DNA of 36,579 nt from Acidisphaera sp. S103 (GTDB lineage Bacteria; Pseudomonadota; Alphaproteobacteria; Acetobacterales; Acetobacteraceae). Shown here piece after piece: positions 9,245-17,463 of this stretch. Position 1 is the stretch's first letter. The number at the start of each line of letters is the position of its first letter. Both the position numbers and the translations under genes were made by a program. Location of the stretch: positions 1 through 36,579 of the forward strand of contig NZ_LMUJ01000048.1 of the NCBI RefSeq assembly GCF_009765975.1, written 5' to 3'. The notes below the pieces were generated by a model. That model did no database searches and was not told the origin of the DNA. It worked only from the letters and a program-made list of their open reading frames with translations.

Positions 9245-10075
9245 ATGGATTTTCCCGGTCTCGTTGGCCCTCGTTTCGATCCAGGCTCCGTGTGGCTGGT
9301 GGGCGCCGGTCCTGGCGACCCCGGGCTGCTGACGTTGCACGCGGCTTACGCGCTGGGGCGGGCGGATGTGGTTGTGCATGACGCGCTGGTGTCCGATGCC
9401 ATCCTGTCGCTGGCGCCGCAAGCCCGGCTCGAAATGGCCGGCAAGCGTGCGGGCGGGGTTCGCACCCAGCAGCCGCGCATTAACAACCGGCTGATCCAGC
9501 TTGCCCGTCAGGGGCTGCGGGTGGTCCGGCTGAAGGGCGGCGATCCGCTGGTGTTCGGCCGTGGCGGCGAGGAGGCCCTGGCGTTGGCCGCCGCCGGCAT
9601 CGCGTTCCGCATCGTCCCCGGGATCAGTGCCGGGATTGGCGGCACGGCGGCGGCGAGCATCCCGCTGACGCACCGGCGGCTGGCTCGCAGCGTGGCGTTC
9701 GCCACCGGGCACGATTCCAGCGGCGAACTGGCGGACGTGGACTGGGCGGGGCTGTCCCGCGGGTCCGAAGTGCTGGTGTTTTATATGGCGCAACGGCGGA
9801 TCGGCCAGATCGCCGACCGGCTGATCGAGGCCGGCCGGTCGGCCGATGAACCGGTTGCGCTGATCAGCAATGCGACGTGCCCTGATCAGGATGTGCGGAT
9901 TTCTACGCTGGCCGGTGTCCGGACGGACGTTGCCGGCATTCCGGCCGGGGCGGCGACGCTGATCCTGGTCGGCCCCACCATCGCGCTGCGCCCGCTGCTG
10001 GCGGACTGGCAACAGACCGAACCCATGACTGTCCAGACCGGAGGCACCGACCAGCGCCTCCGGGTGAATGGCTGA
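9245..10075 (+). CDS. cobA: Uroporphyrinogen-III C-methyltransferase (SUMT, 276 aa)
   Basis: SUMT adds two methyl groups from S-adenosylmethionine to uroporphyrinogen III, giving precorrin-2, the precursor of siroheme. The first glycine loop is VGAGPGDPGLLTL, then VVHDALVS, GKRAGG, VVRLKGGDPLVFGRGGEE, and VPGISAGIGGTAAASIPLTH, all in the order typical of the tetrapyrrole methylase fold. The start at ATG 9245 puts the glycine loop near residue 18, as usual; an earlier ATG at 9176 adds a basic extension. The next genes are cysJ and cysI, and CysI needs siroheme, so this copy probably serves sulfite reduction. It lacks the CysG-type dehydrogenase/ferrochelatase domain, so siroheme completion must be encoded elsewhere. 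Confidence 0.92.
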   Translation: MDFPGLVGPRFDPGSVWLVGAGPGDPGLLTLHAAYALGRADVVVHDALVSDAILSLAPQARLEMAGKRAGGVRTQQPRINNRLIQLARQGLRVVRLKGGDPLVFGRGGEEALALAAAGIAFRIVPGISAGIGGTAAASIPLTHRRLARSVAFATGHDSSGELADVDWAGLSRGSEVLVFYMAQRRIGQIADRLIEAGRSADEPVALISNATCPDQDVRISTLAGVRTDVAGIPAGAATLILVGPTIALRPLLADWQQTEPMTVQTGGTDQRLRVNG

Positions 10076-10085
10076 AGGAATCGCT

Positions 10086-11831
10086 ATGCAGACCGCCCCC
10101 TTGCTGCCCAGCACCGCCCCGTTCCATGAGGAACAGATCGCAGCGCTGAACCGCGTGATCTCGGTGACCACGGCGGAACAGCGTGCCTGGCTGTCGGGCT
10201 ATCTGGCGGGTTTGCAGGCCGCCAACGATCCGCATGCGGTATCCCCCGCGGCGCCGCCGGCCAAACGGGCGCCGCTGACCATCTTGTTCGGCACCGAATC
10301 CGGCAACGCCGAAGCCCTCGCCGCCCAGGTCCGCAAAGCCGCCACCAAGCTCGGTTTTGCCCCAAAAGTCGTTGATATGGCGGATTTCACCCCGGCCCAG
10401 GCCGCCGCCACGGAAAACCTGGTCGTCATCGCTTCCACCTGGGGTGAGGGCGACCCACCGCAGCGCGCCGTCGACTTCTACGAAGCCCTGCTGGCCGACG
10501 ATGCCCCGCGCTTTGAGAAAACCCGCTTCGCCGTCCTGGCGCTGGGCGACCGAGCCTACGCCCAGTACTGCGAGATCGGCCGCAAGATCGACGAACGGCT
10601 GGCAGCCCTCGGCGGCGCCCGCATCACCGACCGGATCGACTGCGACCTCGACTACGAAACCCCCGCGACCGGCTGGATCGACTCCACGCTGGAACGGCTG
10701 AACGCCGAGGTCGGGGTGAAGGAGGTCGGTGCCTCCGTCATCCACGTCGATTTCGCTCGGCCCGGTGCCGACGCGCCGACCCGCGCACGTCCGTTCGAGG
10801 CGGAAATCACCGAATCCATCCGCCTCACAGGCAGCCGGTCGACCTCCGACACCCATCATGTCGCCGTGTCGCTGGAGGGCTCCGCCATTCAGTACGAACC
10901 CGGCGACTCGCTGGGCGTCGTCCCGTCCAACGATCCGTCCCTGGCCGATGCGGTGCTGAAGGCAGCGGGGCTGACCACTGACGCCAAGCTGCGAGACGCG
11001 CTGATCGACCGGCTCGACATCACGACGCTGACCGTCAAGCAGATGGAAGACTTCGCCCGCGAAACCGGCACGGCACCGCTGCCGGCGGACTGGGCCACCG
11101 GCCGGCAGATCATCGATCTGCTGGAAACCGCGCCCGGCGCGTTGACGGCGGAACAACTGACGACGCTGCTGCGCCCCCTGCCTCCGCGTTATTACTCGAT
11201 CGCCTCCAGCCGCAAGGCGGTGGGCGAGGAAGCCCATCTGCTGGTCGCTGGCCTGCGCTACACATCGCATGGCCACGAACGCGCCGGCGTCGCGTCGATC
11301 GACATCACCGCCCGCCACCGCGAGGGCGACAAGCTGAAGGTCTTCCTTCGCCCGAACCAGCATTTCCGCCTGCCGGCAGACAACAATCGCCCGGTCATCA
11401 TGGTCGGCCCCGGCACCGGCCTGGCCCCGTTCCGCGGCTTCCTGCAGGAACGCGAGGCGACCGGTGCGACCGGCCGCAACTGGCTGGTGTTCGGGCACCG
11501 CAACTACACCCACGACTTCCTGTACCAGCTGGAAGTGCAGGATTGGCTGAAATCCAAGCTGCTGACTCGGATGGATGTCGCCTTCTCCCGCGATCAGCCG
11601 GAAAAGCGGTACGTCCAGGACGCGCTGTGGGACGCCCGAGGCGATCTCTACGCATGGCTGAAGGACGGCGCCGCGCTCTACGTCTGCGGCGACGCCAACG
11701 CCATGGCGAAAGACGTGCATGCCACCCTGCTGCGCATCCTGGCCGACCAGGGCCAGCAGGATGATGCGGCGGCGAAGGCGGAACTCGACACCATCCGCCG
11801 CGACGGCCGCTACCTGCGCGACGTGTACTGA
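10086..11831 (+). CDS. cysJ: Assimilatory sulfite reductase (NADPH) flavoprotein subunit (581 aa)
   Basis: CysJ takes electrons from NADPH through FAD and FMN to the hemoprotein subunit. A flavodoxin-like FMN domain (about 64-205) opens with LTILFGTESGNAEALA and contains STWGEGDPP. A connecting FAD domain follows, with RYYSIASS near 368. The NADPH domain has GPGTGLAPFRGFLQER near 441, FGHRNY, and YVCGDANAMAKDVH near 532-545. The C-terminus RDGRYLRDVY is the standard CysJ ending. GAAGGAA sits just upstream of the ATG at 10086. The gene follows SUMT by 10 bases and precedes cysI by 11, forming one operon for sulfur assimilation. Confidence 0.96.
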   Translation: MQTAPLLPSTAPFHEEQIAALNRVISVTTAEQRAWLSGYLAGLQAANDPHAVSPAAPPAKRAPLTILFGTESGNAEALAAQVRKAATKLGFAPKVVDMADFTPAQAAATENLVVIASTWGEGDPPQRAVDFYEALLADDAPRFEKTRFAVLALGDRAYAQYCEIGRKIDERLAALGGARITDRIDCDLDYETPATGWIDSTLERLNAEVGVKEVGASVIHVDFARPGADAPTRARPFEAEITESIRLTGSRSTSDTHHVAVSLEGSAIQYEPGDSLGVVPSNDPSLADAVLKAAGLTTDAKLRDALIDRLDITTLTVKQMEDFARETGTAPLPADWATGRQIIDLLETAPGALTAEQLTTLLRPLPPRYYSIASSRKAVGEEAHLLVAGLRYTSHGHERAGVASIDITARHREGDKLKVFLRPNQHFRLPADNNRPVIMVGPGTGLAPFRGFLQEREATGATGRNWLVFGHRNYTHDFLYQLEVQDWLKSKLLTRMDVAFSRDQPEKRYVQDALWDARGDLYAWLKDGAALYVCGDANAMAKDVHATLLRILADQGQQDDAAAKAELDTIRRDGRYLRDVY

Positions 11832-11842
11832 GGATCATCACG

Positions 11843-13543
11843 ATGGACGCCGACCGGCCACTCTCGGCCAACGAAGGCCTTAAGGAACGCAGCAATTTCC
11901 TGCGCGGCACGATCGCCGAGGGCCTGACTCGCGTGGAAACCGGCGCGCTCGCCGACGACGACACGCAACTGACGAAATTCCACGGCTTCTACATGCAGGA
12001 CGACCGCGACCTGCGCGCCGAACGCGGCAAGCAGCGGATGGAAAAAGCGTTCATCTACATGGTGCGGATGCGCTGCCCCGGCGGCATCCTGAAGCCCGCG
12101 CAGTGGCTGCAACTGGAGAAGATGGCGCGGGAACGCGGTAACGGTTCCATCCGCCTGACGACCCGCGAAACCGTGCAGTTCCACGGCATCCTGAAGAGCA
12201 ACCTGCAACCGTTGATGCAGGGCCTGAACGCGGTCAGCCTCGACACCATCGCCGCCTGCGGCGACGTCAACCGCAACGTCATCGCCTCCCTCGACCCCTG
12301 GCGGCCGGTATTGCATGCGGAGATCAGCGGCTTGGCGCGCAGGCTGTCGGCCCATCTGCTGCCGAAGACCCGCGCCTGGCACGAGATCTGGCTGGGTGCC
12401 GAGAAACTCGCCGGCGGCGTGGTGGAGGACGAGCCGATTCTCGGCCGCACCTATCTGCCGCGCAAGTTCAAGATCGCCATCGCCCTGCCGCCGAACAACG
12501 ACATCGACGTGTTCGCTCACGACCTGGGCTTCATTGCGATCCTCAACGAGGGAAAAATCGTCGGCTACAATGTATCGGTCGGCGGCGGCATGGGCATGAC
12601 CCATGGCGAACCGGAGACCTACCCGCGGATTGGCGACGTGATCGGCTTCTGCAAGCCGGAAGACGTGATCGATGTCGCCGAGAAAGCCGTCACCGTGCAG
12701 CGCGACTATGGCGACCGGTCCAACCGCAAGCACGCTCGGGTCAAATACACCATCGACGACATGGGCCTGGACCGCTTCGCCGGCCTGATCAACGAACGCC
12801 TGACCGTCAAGCTGGAACCGGCGAGGGACTACAGCTTCACCTCCACCGGCGACCGGATCGGCTGGGTCCATGGTGACGACGGACTGTCGCATTTCACGGT
12901 CTTCATCGAAAACGGCCGCGTCCGCGGCCAGATGATGGCCGGCCTGCACGCGATCGCCGCATTGGACATCGGCCGCTTCATGATGACGGCCAATCAGAAC
13001 CTGATCCTGGCCGACATTCCCGCCGCATCCCGTCCCCAAATCGAGGCGTTGCTGGCTGAACACGCCCTGGACCGGCCGCATAGCGGACTGCGCCGCAGCT
13101 CGATGGCCTGCGTCGCGCTGCCGACCTGCGGTCTGGCCCTGGCCGAGAGCGAACGTTATTTACCCGACCTGATCGACCGCCTGGACGACGAACTGGACCG
13201 TTTCGGCCTGCGCGAGGACGAAATCACCATCCGCATGACCGGCTGCCCTAACGGGTGTGCTCGTCCGTATGTGTCGGAAATCGGTTTGGTTGGCCGCACC
13301 CCCGGCATCTACAACCTCTACATCGGCGGCGCCCATGAAGGCGTGCGGATGAACAAGCTGCACCGCCGTGACCTGGATGGTGACGGCATCGTCGCCGCGC
13401 TGTCACCGCTGTTCGAGTCCTATGCGAAGGAGCGGACGCAAGGTGAGCGGTTCGGCGACTTCGTCATTCGGGCCGGGGTCGTGAAGCCGACCGTGAATGG
13501 CCTGGACTTCCATGAAAATCTGTCCGCAGACGTGGGGAGCTGA
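11843..13543 (+). CDS. cysI: Assimilatory sulfite reductase (NADPH) hemoprotein subunit (566 aa)
   Basis: CysI reduces sulfite to sulfide with six electrons on a siroheme coupled to a 4Fe-4S cluster. The cluster cysteines are visible as a C-x5-C pair at 423 and 429 (CVALPTCGLALAESER) and a C-x3-C pair at 468 and 472 (MTGCPNGCARPYVSEIGLVG), the classic arrangement. The N-terminus starts MDADRPLSANEGLKERSNFL, near the family's usual opening, and the 566-residue length is normal. Substrate-binding regions RLTTRETVQFHGI and VNRNV are present. Together with the two preceding genes it gives a complete siroheme-dependent NADPH sulfite reductase. The cysteine-synthesis and sulfate-activation genes are not in the window. 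Confidence 0.97.
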   Translation: MDADRPLSANEGLKERSNFLRGTIAEGLTRVETGALADDDTQLTKFHGFYMQDDRDLRAERGKQRMEKAFIYMVRMRCPGGILKPAQWLQLEKMARERGNGSIRLTTRETVQFHGILKSNLQPLMQGLNAVSLDTIAACGDVNRNVIASLDPWRPVLHAEISGLARRLSAHLLPKTRAWHEIWLGAEKLAGGVVEDEPILGRTYLPRKFKIAIALPPNNDIDVFAHDLGFIAILNEGKIVGYNVSVGGGMGMTHGEPETYPRIGDVIGFCKPEDVIDVAEKAVTVQRDYGDRSNRKHARVKYTIDDMGLDRFAGLINERLTVKLEPARDYSFTSTGDRIGWVHGDDGLSHFTVFIENGRVRGQMMAGLHAIAALDIGRFMMTANQNLILADIPAASRPQIEALLAEHALDRPHSGLRRSSMACVALPTCGLALAESERYLPDLIDRLDDELDRFGLREDEITIRMTGCPNGCARPYVSEIGLVGRTPGIYNLYIGGAHEGVRMNKLHRRDLDGDGIVAALSPLFESYAKERTQGERFGDFVIRAGVVKPTVNGLDFHENLSADVGS

Positions 13544-13546
13544 TCA

Positions 13547-13867
13547 ATGCGCGCTGTTCGTGCCCTGACGAGTGGTTTTGGTTTCTCCACGGAGCAGCCC
13601 TGGCTGCCCGGATTGCCCCATGTGGCGGCGGCCTTGGCAACCTATTTCGTGTTTGGCGCGCGGGCCTGCGTGACCGGGTTGCTGCTGGCGACGCTGGCGA
13701 GTTTTGTCGTCTATCTGCCGGTGACGGCGCTGACGTTGAACGGCGGCCGAGCGATCGGCGCGGATGCGCCGGCACCGGTGCTGACGACGCGGGCGCAGAT
13801 GGTGCTGCTGGGGCTGTGGACGCTGACGGCCTGGGCTGGGGCCGCATTGACGGCGGTGGCTGGTTGA
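13547..13867 (+). CDS. Small membrane protein downstream of cysI (106 aa)
   Basis: The gene begins 3 bases after the cysI stop, with GGGGAG upstream of the ATG, and so is probably the last gene of the sulfite-reductase operon. Hydrophobic segments lie at about 25-38, 40-64 (CVTGLLLATLASFVVYLPVT) and 84-105. A polar loop at about 65-83 separates the last two. There are no conserved catalytic residues that I can name, and I recognise no family. Its position suggests a role connected to sulfur assimilation, for example at the membrane, but that rests only on operon position. Confidence 0.65.
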   Translation: MRAVRALTSGFGFSTEQPWLPGLPHVAAALATYFVFGARACVTGLLLATLASFVVYLPVTALTLNGGRAIGADAPAPVLTTRAQMVLLGLWTLTAWAGAALTAVAG

Positions 13868-13924
13868 ACCCCGCGGCGGCGACGGCCTGACAACTTCGAT
13901 TCGAAACGATGGCGCGCGGGCGTT

Positions 13925-14707
13925 TCAGCGCTTTATGACAAGGCCCTGTCCGGTCGGCAGCGGCATGACGCGATAGCCGCGCTGGCCGAACCATGGGTCC
14001 TCGCTGAGCTTCTGCCGGCGATACACCCCCGCCCATTCGTAATCGTCCAGGATGATGATCCCGGACGGCACGACGCGATCGAACAAGGCATCCAGCGCGG
14101 CGATCTCGGCTGTCGCCTGATTGAGGTCGATGTGCAGATAGCTGATCCGTTCGGGGGATTGGCCGGCGAAAACCGCGGGAATCTCGCCCAGCACGATATT
14201 CACCTGTGGATAGGCCGCGAACTTCGCGCGGATTTCGTCGGCCAGGCCGGGGCCATGGTCGGCCATGGCGTGGTGTTCCATGTCCGGCGTGTGGTCGAAC
14301 AGGTCGTAGCCCCAGAAGGTGCGGGGAAACACGGGGCCGCCCAGGTAATCGACCACGGTCTTGATGCCGACGCCCCGATAGCAGCCGCACTCGACGAAAT
14401 CGCCGTCCAGATGCACCGCGTGATAGGCGGCACAGGCCAGGATATAGCGTCGCCACACGATGGCGAAATCCGAGTCGGAATCGATGTTGCCTCGCCAGGC
14501 GGCGACGAACGGTGCGTCCTCGAACATGGAGTTGTTGCGACCCCAGGTGAGGAAGTTGTCGGCGAAATGGAAGCCAGGCTGGACGCGTTCGGTGACGGCC
14601 CGGGCCAGGCTGGTGACCATGTCCCGGTCGGTGGACCCCCAGAACACCGGGAAGAAAAAGTTCTGCAAGGTGCCCGCATCGGGCGGGGTCAGGATCGGCA
14701 GGTTCAT
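13925..14707 (-). CDS. TylF/MycF-family O-methyltransferase-like protein (260 aa)
   Basis: The S-adenosylmethionine-binding loop is DFVECGCYRGVG at about 103-114, and the metal/catalytic region appears as YLHIDLNQATAEIAALDALF near 188, then GIIILDDYEWAG. This is the TylF (macrocin O-methyltransferase) pattern, widely distributed in polysaccharide and secondary-metabolite loci as well as stand-alone. The ATG at 14705-14707 is preceded by GAGG; upstream in-frame starts would add about 42 basic residues without a matching motif. Its own substrate is unknown. Genes on both sides (cysI and its downstream membrane gene; purN) give no pathway hint, and no glycosyltransferase lies next to it. Confidence 0.8.
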   Translation of the reverse strand: MNLPILTPPDAGTLQNFFFPVFWGSTDRDMVTSLARAVTERVQPGFHFADNFLTWGRNNSMFEDAPFVAAWRGNIDSDSDFAIVWRRYILACAAYHAVHLDGDFVECGCYRGVGIKTVVDYLGGPVFPRTFWGYDLFDHTPDMEHHAMADHGPGLADEIRAKFAAYPQVNIVLGEIPAVFAGQSPERISYLHIDLNQATAEIAALDALFDRVVPSGIIILDDYEWAGVYRRQKLSEDPWFGQRGYRVMPLPTGQGLVIKR

Positions 14708-15027
14708 TTTGAGCCTCGCTGGGGTCCGCAGACCGTTCGCGGGCGAGACTGGCAGGGAATGGTTAACGAGATGTGAATCCGCCGAGGCGACGCCGGCGGT
14801 TCGATGGCGCCGTGCGGTATGGTCCCGGGCCAATCTCCAGCCTCATGCTCGAAACCCGACAGATATCGTGATGATGTCATCCCCAGCGCGTCACGGACGT
14901 CCGACAGGCGCGACCCGGATACCGGGGGGCTCGCAGCGTTGTCCCCGCCGTCCTACATCAGTCGGCGGCGAACGACGGAACGGTTGAGGGCAGGAGGTGG
15001 ATCGAATGACCTTTGCGGCCGTCGGTA
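14708..15027. other. Intergenic region between purN and the TylF-like gene
   Basis: No gene is supported in these 320 bases. Its left end must hold the promoter of the minus-strand TylF-like gene, and its right end the 3' end of purN. A good plus-strand AGGAGG (14992-14997) followed by an ATG at 15006 opens a short frame, but that frame runs antisense through purN and has no protein-like composition. I see no clear intrinsic terminator for purN. Confidence 0.45.
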
Positions 15028-15669
15028 CTATACGGTTGGTCCCTGCCACGGCAGCGGATTCGCCAGGTACGACCCTGGTTCCGGCAGATTTTTTCCTAAA
15101 TCATCGGCGAAAGCGGCCAGTGCCGTGGGGTAGATCACATGTTCCTGCCGCAGCACCCGAGCCGCCAGTGTGTCTTCTGTGTCGCCGGGCAGCACCGGCA
15201 CGGCTGCCTGGGCCAGGATCGGACCCGCATCCATTTCCTGCGTGACCAGATGGACGGTGCAACCGTGCAGTTTTACCCCGGCTTTCAACGCCCGAGCATG
15301 TGTATGCAGGCCGGGGAAAGACGGTAGCAGGCTGGGATGGACATTCAGCATGCGGCCTTGCCAGGCGTCGACCAAGAGCGGGGTCAGCAGCCGCATGTAG
15401 CCGGCGAGGCAGACGATTTCGATGTCCGCCGCGCGCAGCATCGCATCGATCGCGGCCTCATGCGCCGCCCGGTCGCCGCCGAACGCACGATGATCGACAG
15501 CCTCGGTTCGGATACCGGCCTGTCGGGCGGCGGCCAACCCGGCGGCATCGGGCCGGTTCGACAACACAAGGTCGATCCGCACCGGGAAGGCCGGATCGGC
15601 TGCCGCGGCGACCAGGGCCTCCATGTTGGAACCCCGGCCGCTGATCAGGATGGCGGCGCGGCGTTTCAC
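15028..15669 (-). CDS. purN: Phosphoribosylglycinamide formyltransferase (213 aa)
   Basis: PurN transfers a formyl group from 10-formyltetrahydrofolate to GAR in purine synthesis. The opening [16 protein letters not shown], the catalytic Asn109 and His111 in [20 protein letters not shown], and Asp147 in [12 protein letters not shown] match the family (Asn106, His108 and Asp144 in the Escherichia coli enzyme). The start is the GTG at 15667-15669, which overlaps the purM stop by four bases (GTGA), a standard translational-coupling arrangement. No longer start has a better signal. The two genes form one operon. Confidence 0.95.
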   Translation of the reverse strand: MKRRAAILISGRGSNMEALVAAAADPAFPVRIDLVLSNRPDAAGLAAARQAGIRTEAVDHRAFGGDRAAHEAAIDAMLRAADIEIVCLAGYMRLLTPLLVDAWQGRMLNVHPSLLPSFPGLHTHARALKAGVKLHGCTVHLVTQEMDAGPILAQAAVPVLPGDTEDTLAARVLRQEHVIYPTALAAFADDLGKNLPEPGSYLANPLPWQGPTV

Positions 15670-16757
15670 GCCAGCCAACCGGGCGGCGGCTCGACTCGTA
15701 CCGAGGCCGGCCCGTCCGCCGCCTGAATCGTCCCGATTCGGCTGACGGTTTCGCCCGCCGCTTCCAACACCCGGATCGCCGCATCGGCATCGGACACCAC
15801 CAGCGCCATTCCGACGCCGCAGTTGAATACTCGCAGCATCTCCGTCGCCGCGACGCCACCTGTCCGAGCCAGCCAGTTGAATACTGGCGGGACTGGCCAG
15901 TTGGTGTTCAGCAACGCGGCGAACCCATCCGGCAGCACGCGCGGAAGGTTGCCCGGCAGGCCGCCGCCGGTGATATGTGCGGCGGCTTTCAGCAGTCCTG
16001 CCCGATGCAATGTCAGCATCGAGCGCACATAGATCCGGGTTGGCGTCATCAGTGCCTGGCCCAGCGTCCGCTCCGGGGCGAACGGCGCGGGATCGGTCCA
16101 GTGCAGGCCGCTGGTCTCGACGATCCGGCGCACCAGGGAAAATCCGTTGGAGTGCACGCCGCTGCTGGCCAGGCCGAGGATCGCGTCGCCGGCCGCGATC
16201 GGACGCGGCAACAGGTTGCCTCGCTCTGCCGCGCCGACGGAGAATCCAGCCAGATCGTAGTCGCCCTTGGCATACATCCCCGGCATCTCGGCGGTTTCGC
16301 CGCCCACCAGCGCACAGCCGGCCTGCCGGCACCCATCGGCGATGCCGGCGATGACCGCACTGGCTTGCTGCACCGACAATTGGCCGGTGGCGAAATAATC
16401 CAGGAAGAACAGCGGCTCCGCACCCTGTACCACAAGATCGTTGACGCACATCGCCACCAGGTCGATGCCGACGGTGTCGTGCAGTTCGGTTTCGATGGCG
16501 ATTTTCAGCTTGGTGCCGACGCCGTCAGTGGTGGACACCAGCACGGGGTCGGTGAAACCCGCCGCTTTCAGGTCAAATAACGCGCCGAAGCCGCCCAGGC
16601 CGCCCATCACGCCAGACCGGTGGGTTGCCTTCGCCAGGGGTTTGATCATCTCCACCAGGGCGTCGCCGGCCTCGATATCGACGCCCGCGGCGCGGTAATC
16701 CAGCCCGCTTCCGGACTGTGGCGCCGCATGCGCGCCTTGGTGATCCGCACTGGTCAT
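15666..16757 (-). CDS. purM: Phosphoribosylformylglycinamidine cyclo-ligase (363 aa)
   Basis: PurM closes the imidazole ring of AIR with ATP. The sequence contains the usual [19 protein letters not shown] opening, [13 protein letters not shown], the [16 protein letters not shown] helix, [12 protein letters not shown], and [16 protein letters not shown]; the metal/nucleotide-binding Gly and Asp residues are in place. I start it at the ATG at 16755-16757, preceded by GAGG; a longer frame would add 26 residues that do not match. It lies divergently from the pgsA-like gene and is followed by purN. This adjacency to replication and polyphosphate genes is common in alphaproteobacteria. Confidence 0.95.
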   Translation of the reverse strand: MTSADHQGAHAAPQSGSGLDYRAAGVDIEAGDALVEMIKPLAKATHRSGVMGGLGGFGALFDLKAAGFTDPVLVSTTDGVGTKLKIAIETELHDTVGIDLVAMCVNDLVVQGAEPLFFLDYFATGQLSVQQASAVIAGIADGCRQAGCALVGGETAEMPGMYAKGDYDLAGFSVGAAERGNLLPRPIAAGDAILGLASSGVHSNGFSLVRRIVETSGLHWTDPAPFAPERTLGQALMTPTRIYVRSMLTLHRAGLLKAAAHITGGGLPGNLPRVLPDGFAALLNTNWPVPPVFNWLARTGGVAATEMLRVFNCGVGMALVVSDADAAIRVLEAAGETVSRIGTIQAADGPASVRVEPPPGWLA

Positions 16758-16866
16758 GGCAAACCTCGATATCCCTAGCCGCTCGGTGGATGAAGGACGA
16801 CAGAAACCATGGGCAGGCCACCGATTGCAATCCACTCAATAGGCCGCCGGATGGGGGCCGAGGATC

Positions 16867-17433
16867 ATGCCTGACGGGCCGCCGCCGGAACGGAGCGCCA
16901 CCGGGTCCCTGGTCAACCTGGCGAACATCATCACGTTCGGCCGCCTGTGCGCCGTACCGCTGGCGTTCTGGCTGGTGCTGGTCCACCGCATCGACAGTGC
17001 CTTCCTGCTGTTCGTCGCGGCCGGCCTGTCCGACGCCTTGGACGGGTGGCTGGCGAGGCGCTACGGCGGCAACGCGATCGGCGCCTTGATGGACCCGGTG
17101 GCGGACAAGTCGCTGCTGGTGACGATGTACATCACCCTCGCGGCGATCGGCGAACTGCCCGCCTGGATCGCGATCCTGGTGGTTTTCCGCGACCTGCTGA
17201 TCGTGGGCGGCATTGTCGTGCTATCCGTGCTAGGACATGCGGTGACGATCAAGCCGCTGTCTATCTCCAAGCTGAACACCGTGATGCAGATCGTGCTGAT
17301 CGGGGTCAGTTTGCTGAAAGGCGGCTACGGCCTGGGAATCCCTGGCTTGCCGGACGTGCTGACCTGGTGCGTGGTGGCGACGACAGTGGCCTCGGGCGCG
17401 GCTTACGTCTGGAAGGCGGCGCGTGGCACATGA
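16867..17433 (+). CDS. pgsA: CDP-alcohol phosphatidyltransferase, PgsA-like (188 aa)
   Basis: Members of this membrane enzyme family transfer a phosphatidyl group from CDP-diacylglycerol to an alcohol such as glycerol 3-phosphate. The signature is DALDGWLARRYGGNAIGALM followed by DPVADK at about 56-81, with Asp59, Gly60, Ala63, Arg64, Gly72, Asp76 and Asp80. The usual spacing between Arg and the next Gly is eight residues; here it is seven. At least four hydrophobic helices follow. Residues 1-15 are a polar extension. PgsA is the best guess from sequence and from its position beside purM, perM and hda, but a cardiolipin-synthase-type member is not excluded. Confidence 0.82.
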   Translation: MPDGPPPERSATGSLVNLANIITFGRLCAVPLAFWLVLVHRIDSAFLLFVAAGLSDALDGWLARRYGGNAIGALMDPVADKSLLVTMYITLAAIGELPAWIAILVVFRDLLIVGGIVVLSVLGHAVTIKPLSISKLNTVMQIVLIGVSLLKGGYGLGIPGLPDVLTWCVVATTVASGAAYVWKAARGT

Positions 17434-17463
17434 ACGTGGGGTCATCAATAGCGGGAGACTGAA

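Noticed and set aside
9903..13081. Long minus-strand frames opposite cysJ and cysI (605 and 423 codons)
   Set aside because: Antisense shadows with no start signals; the plus-strand products match CysJ and CysI motif for motif.
14997..15245. Plus-strand frame after AGGAGG at 14992-14997
   Set aside because: A good ribosome-binding site, but the frame runs antisense through purN with a proline/arginine-rich, non-protein-like product.
15028..16449. A single 473-codon minus frame spanning purN and part of purM
   Set aside because: Only its C-terminal 213 codons are purN; the rest is an out-of-frame reading of purM. It is not a PurM-PurN fusion.
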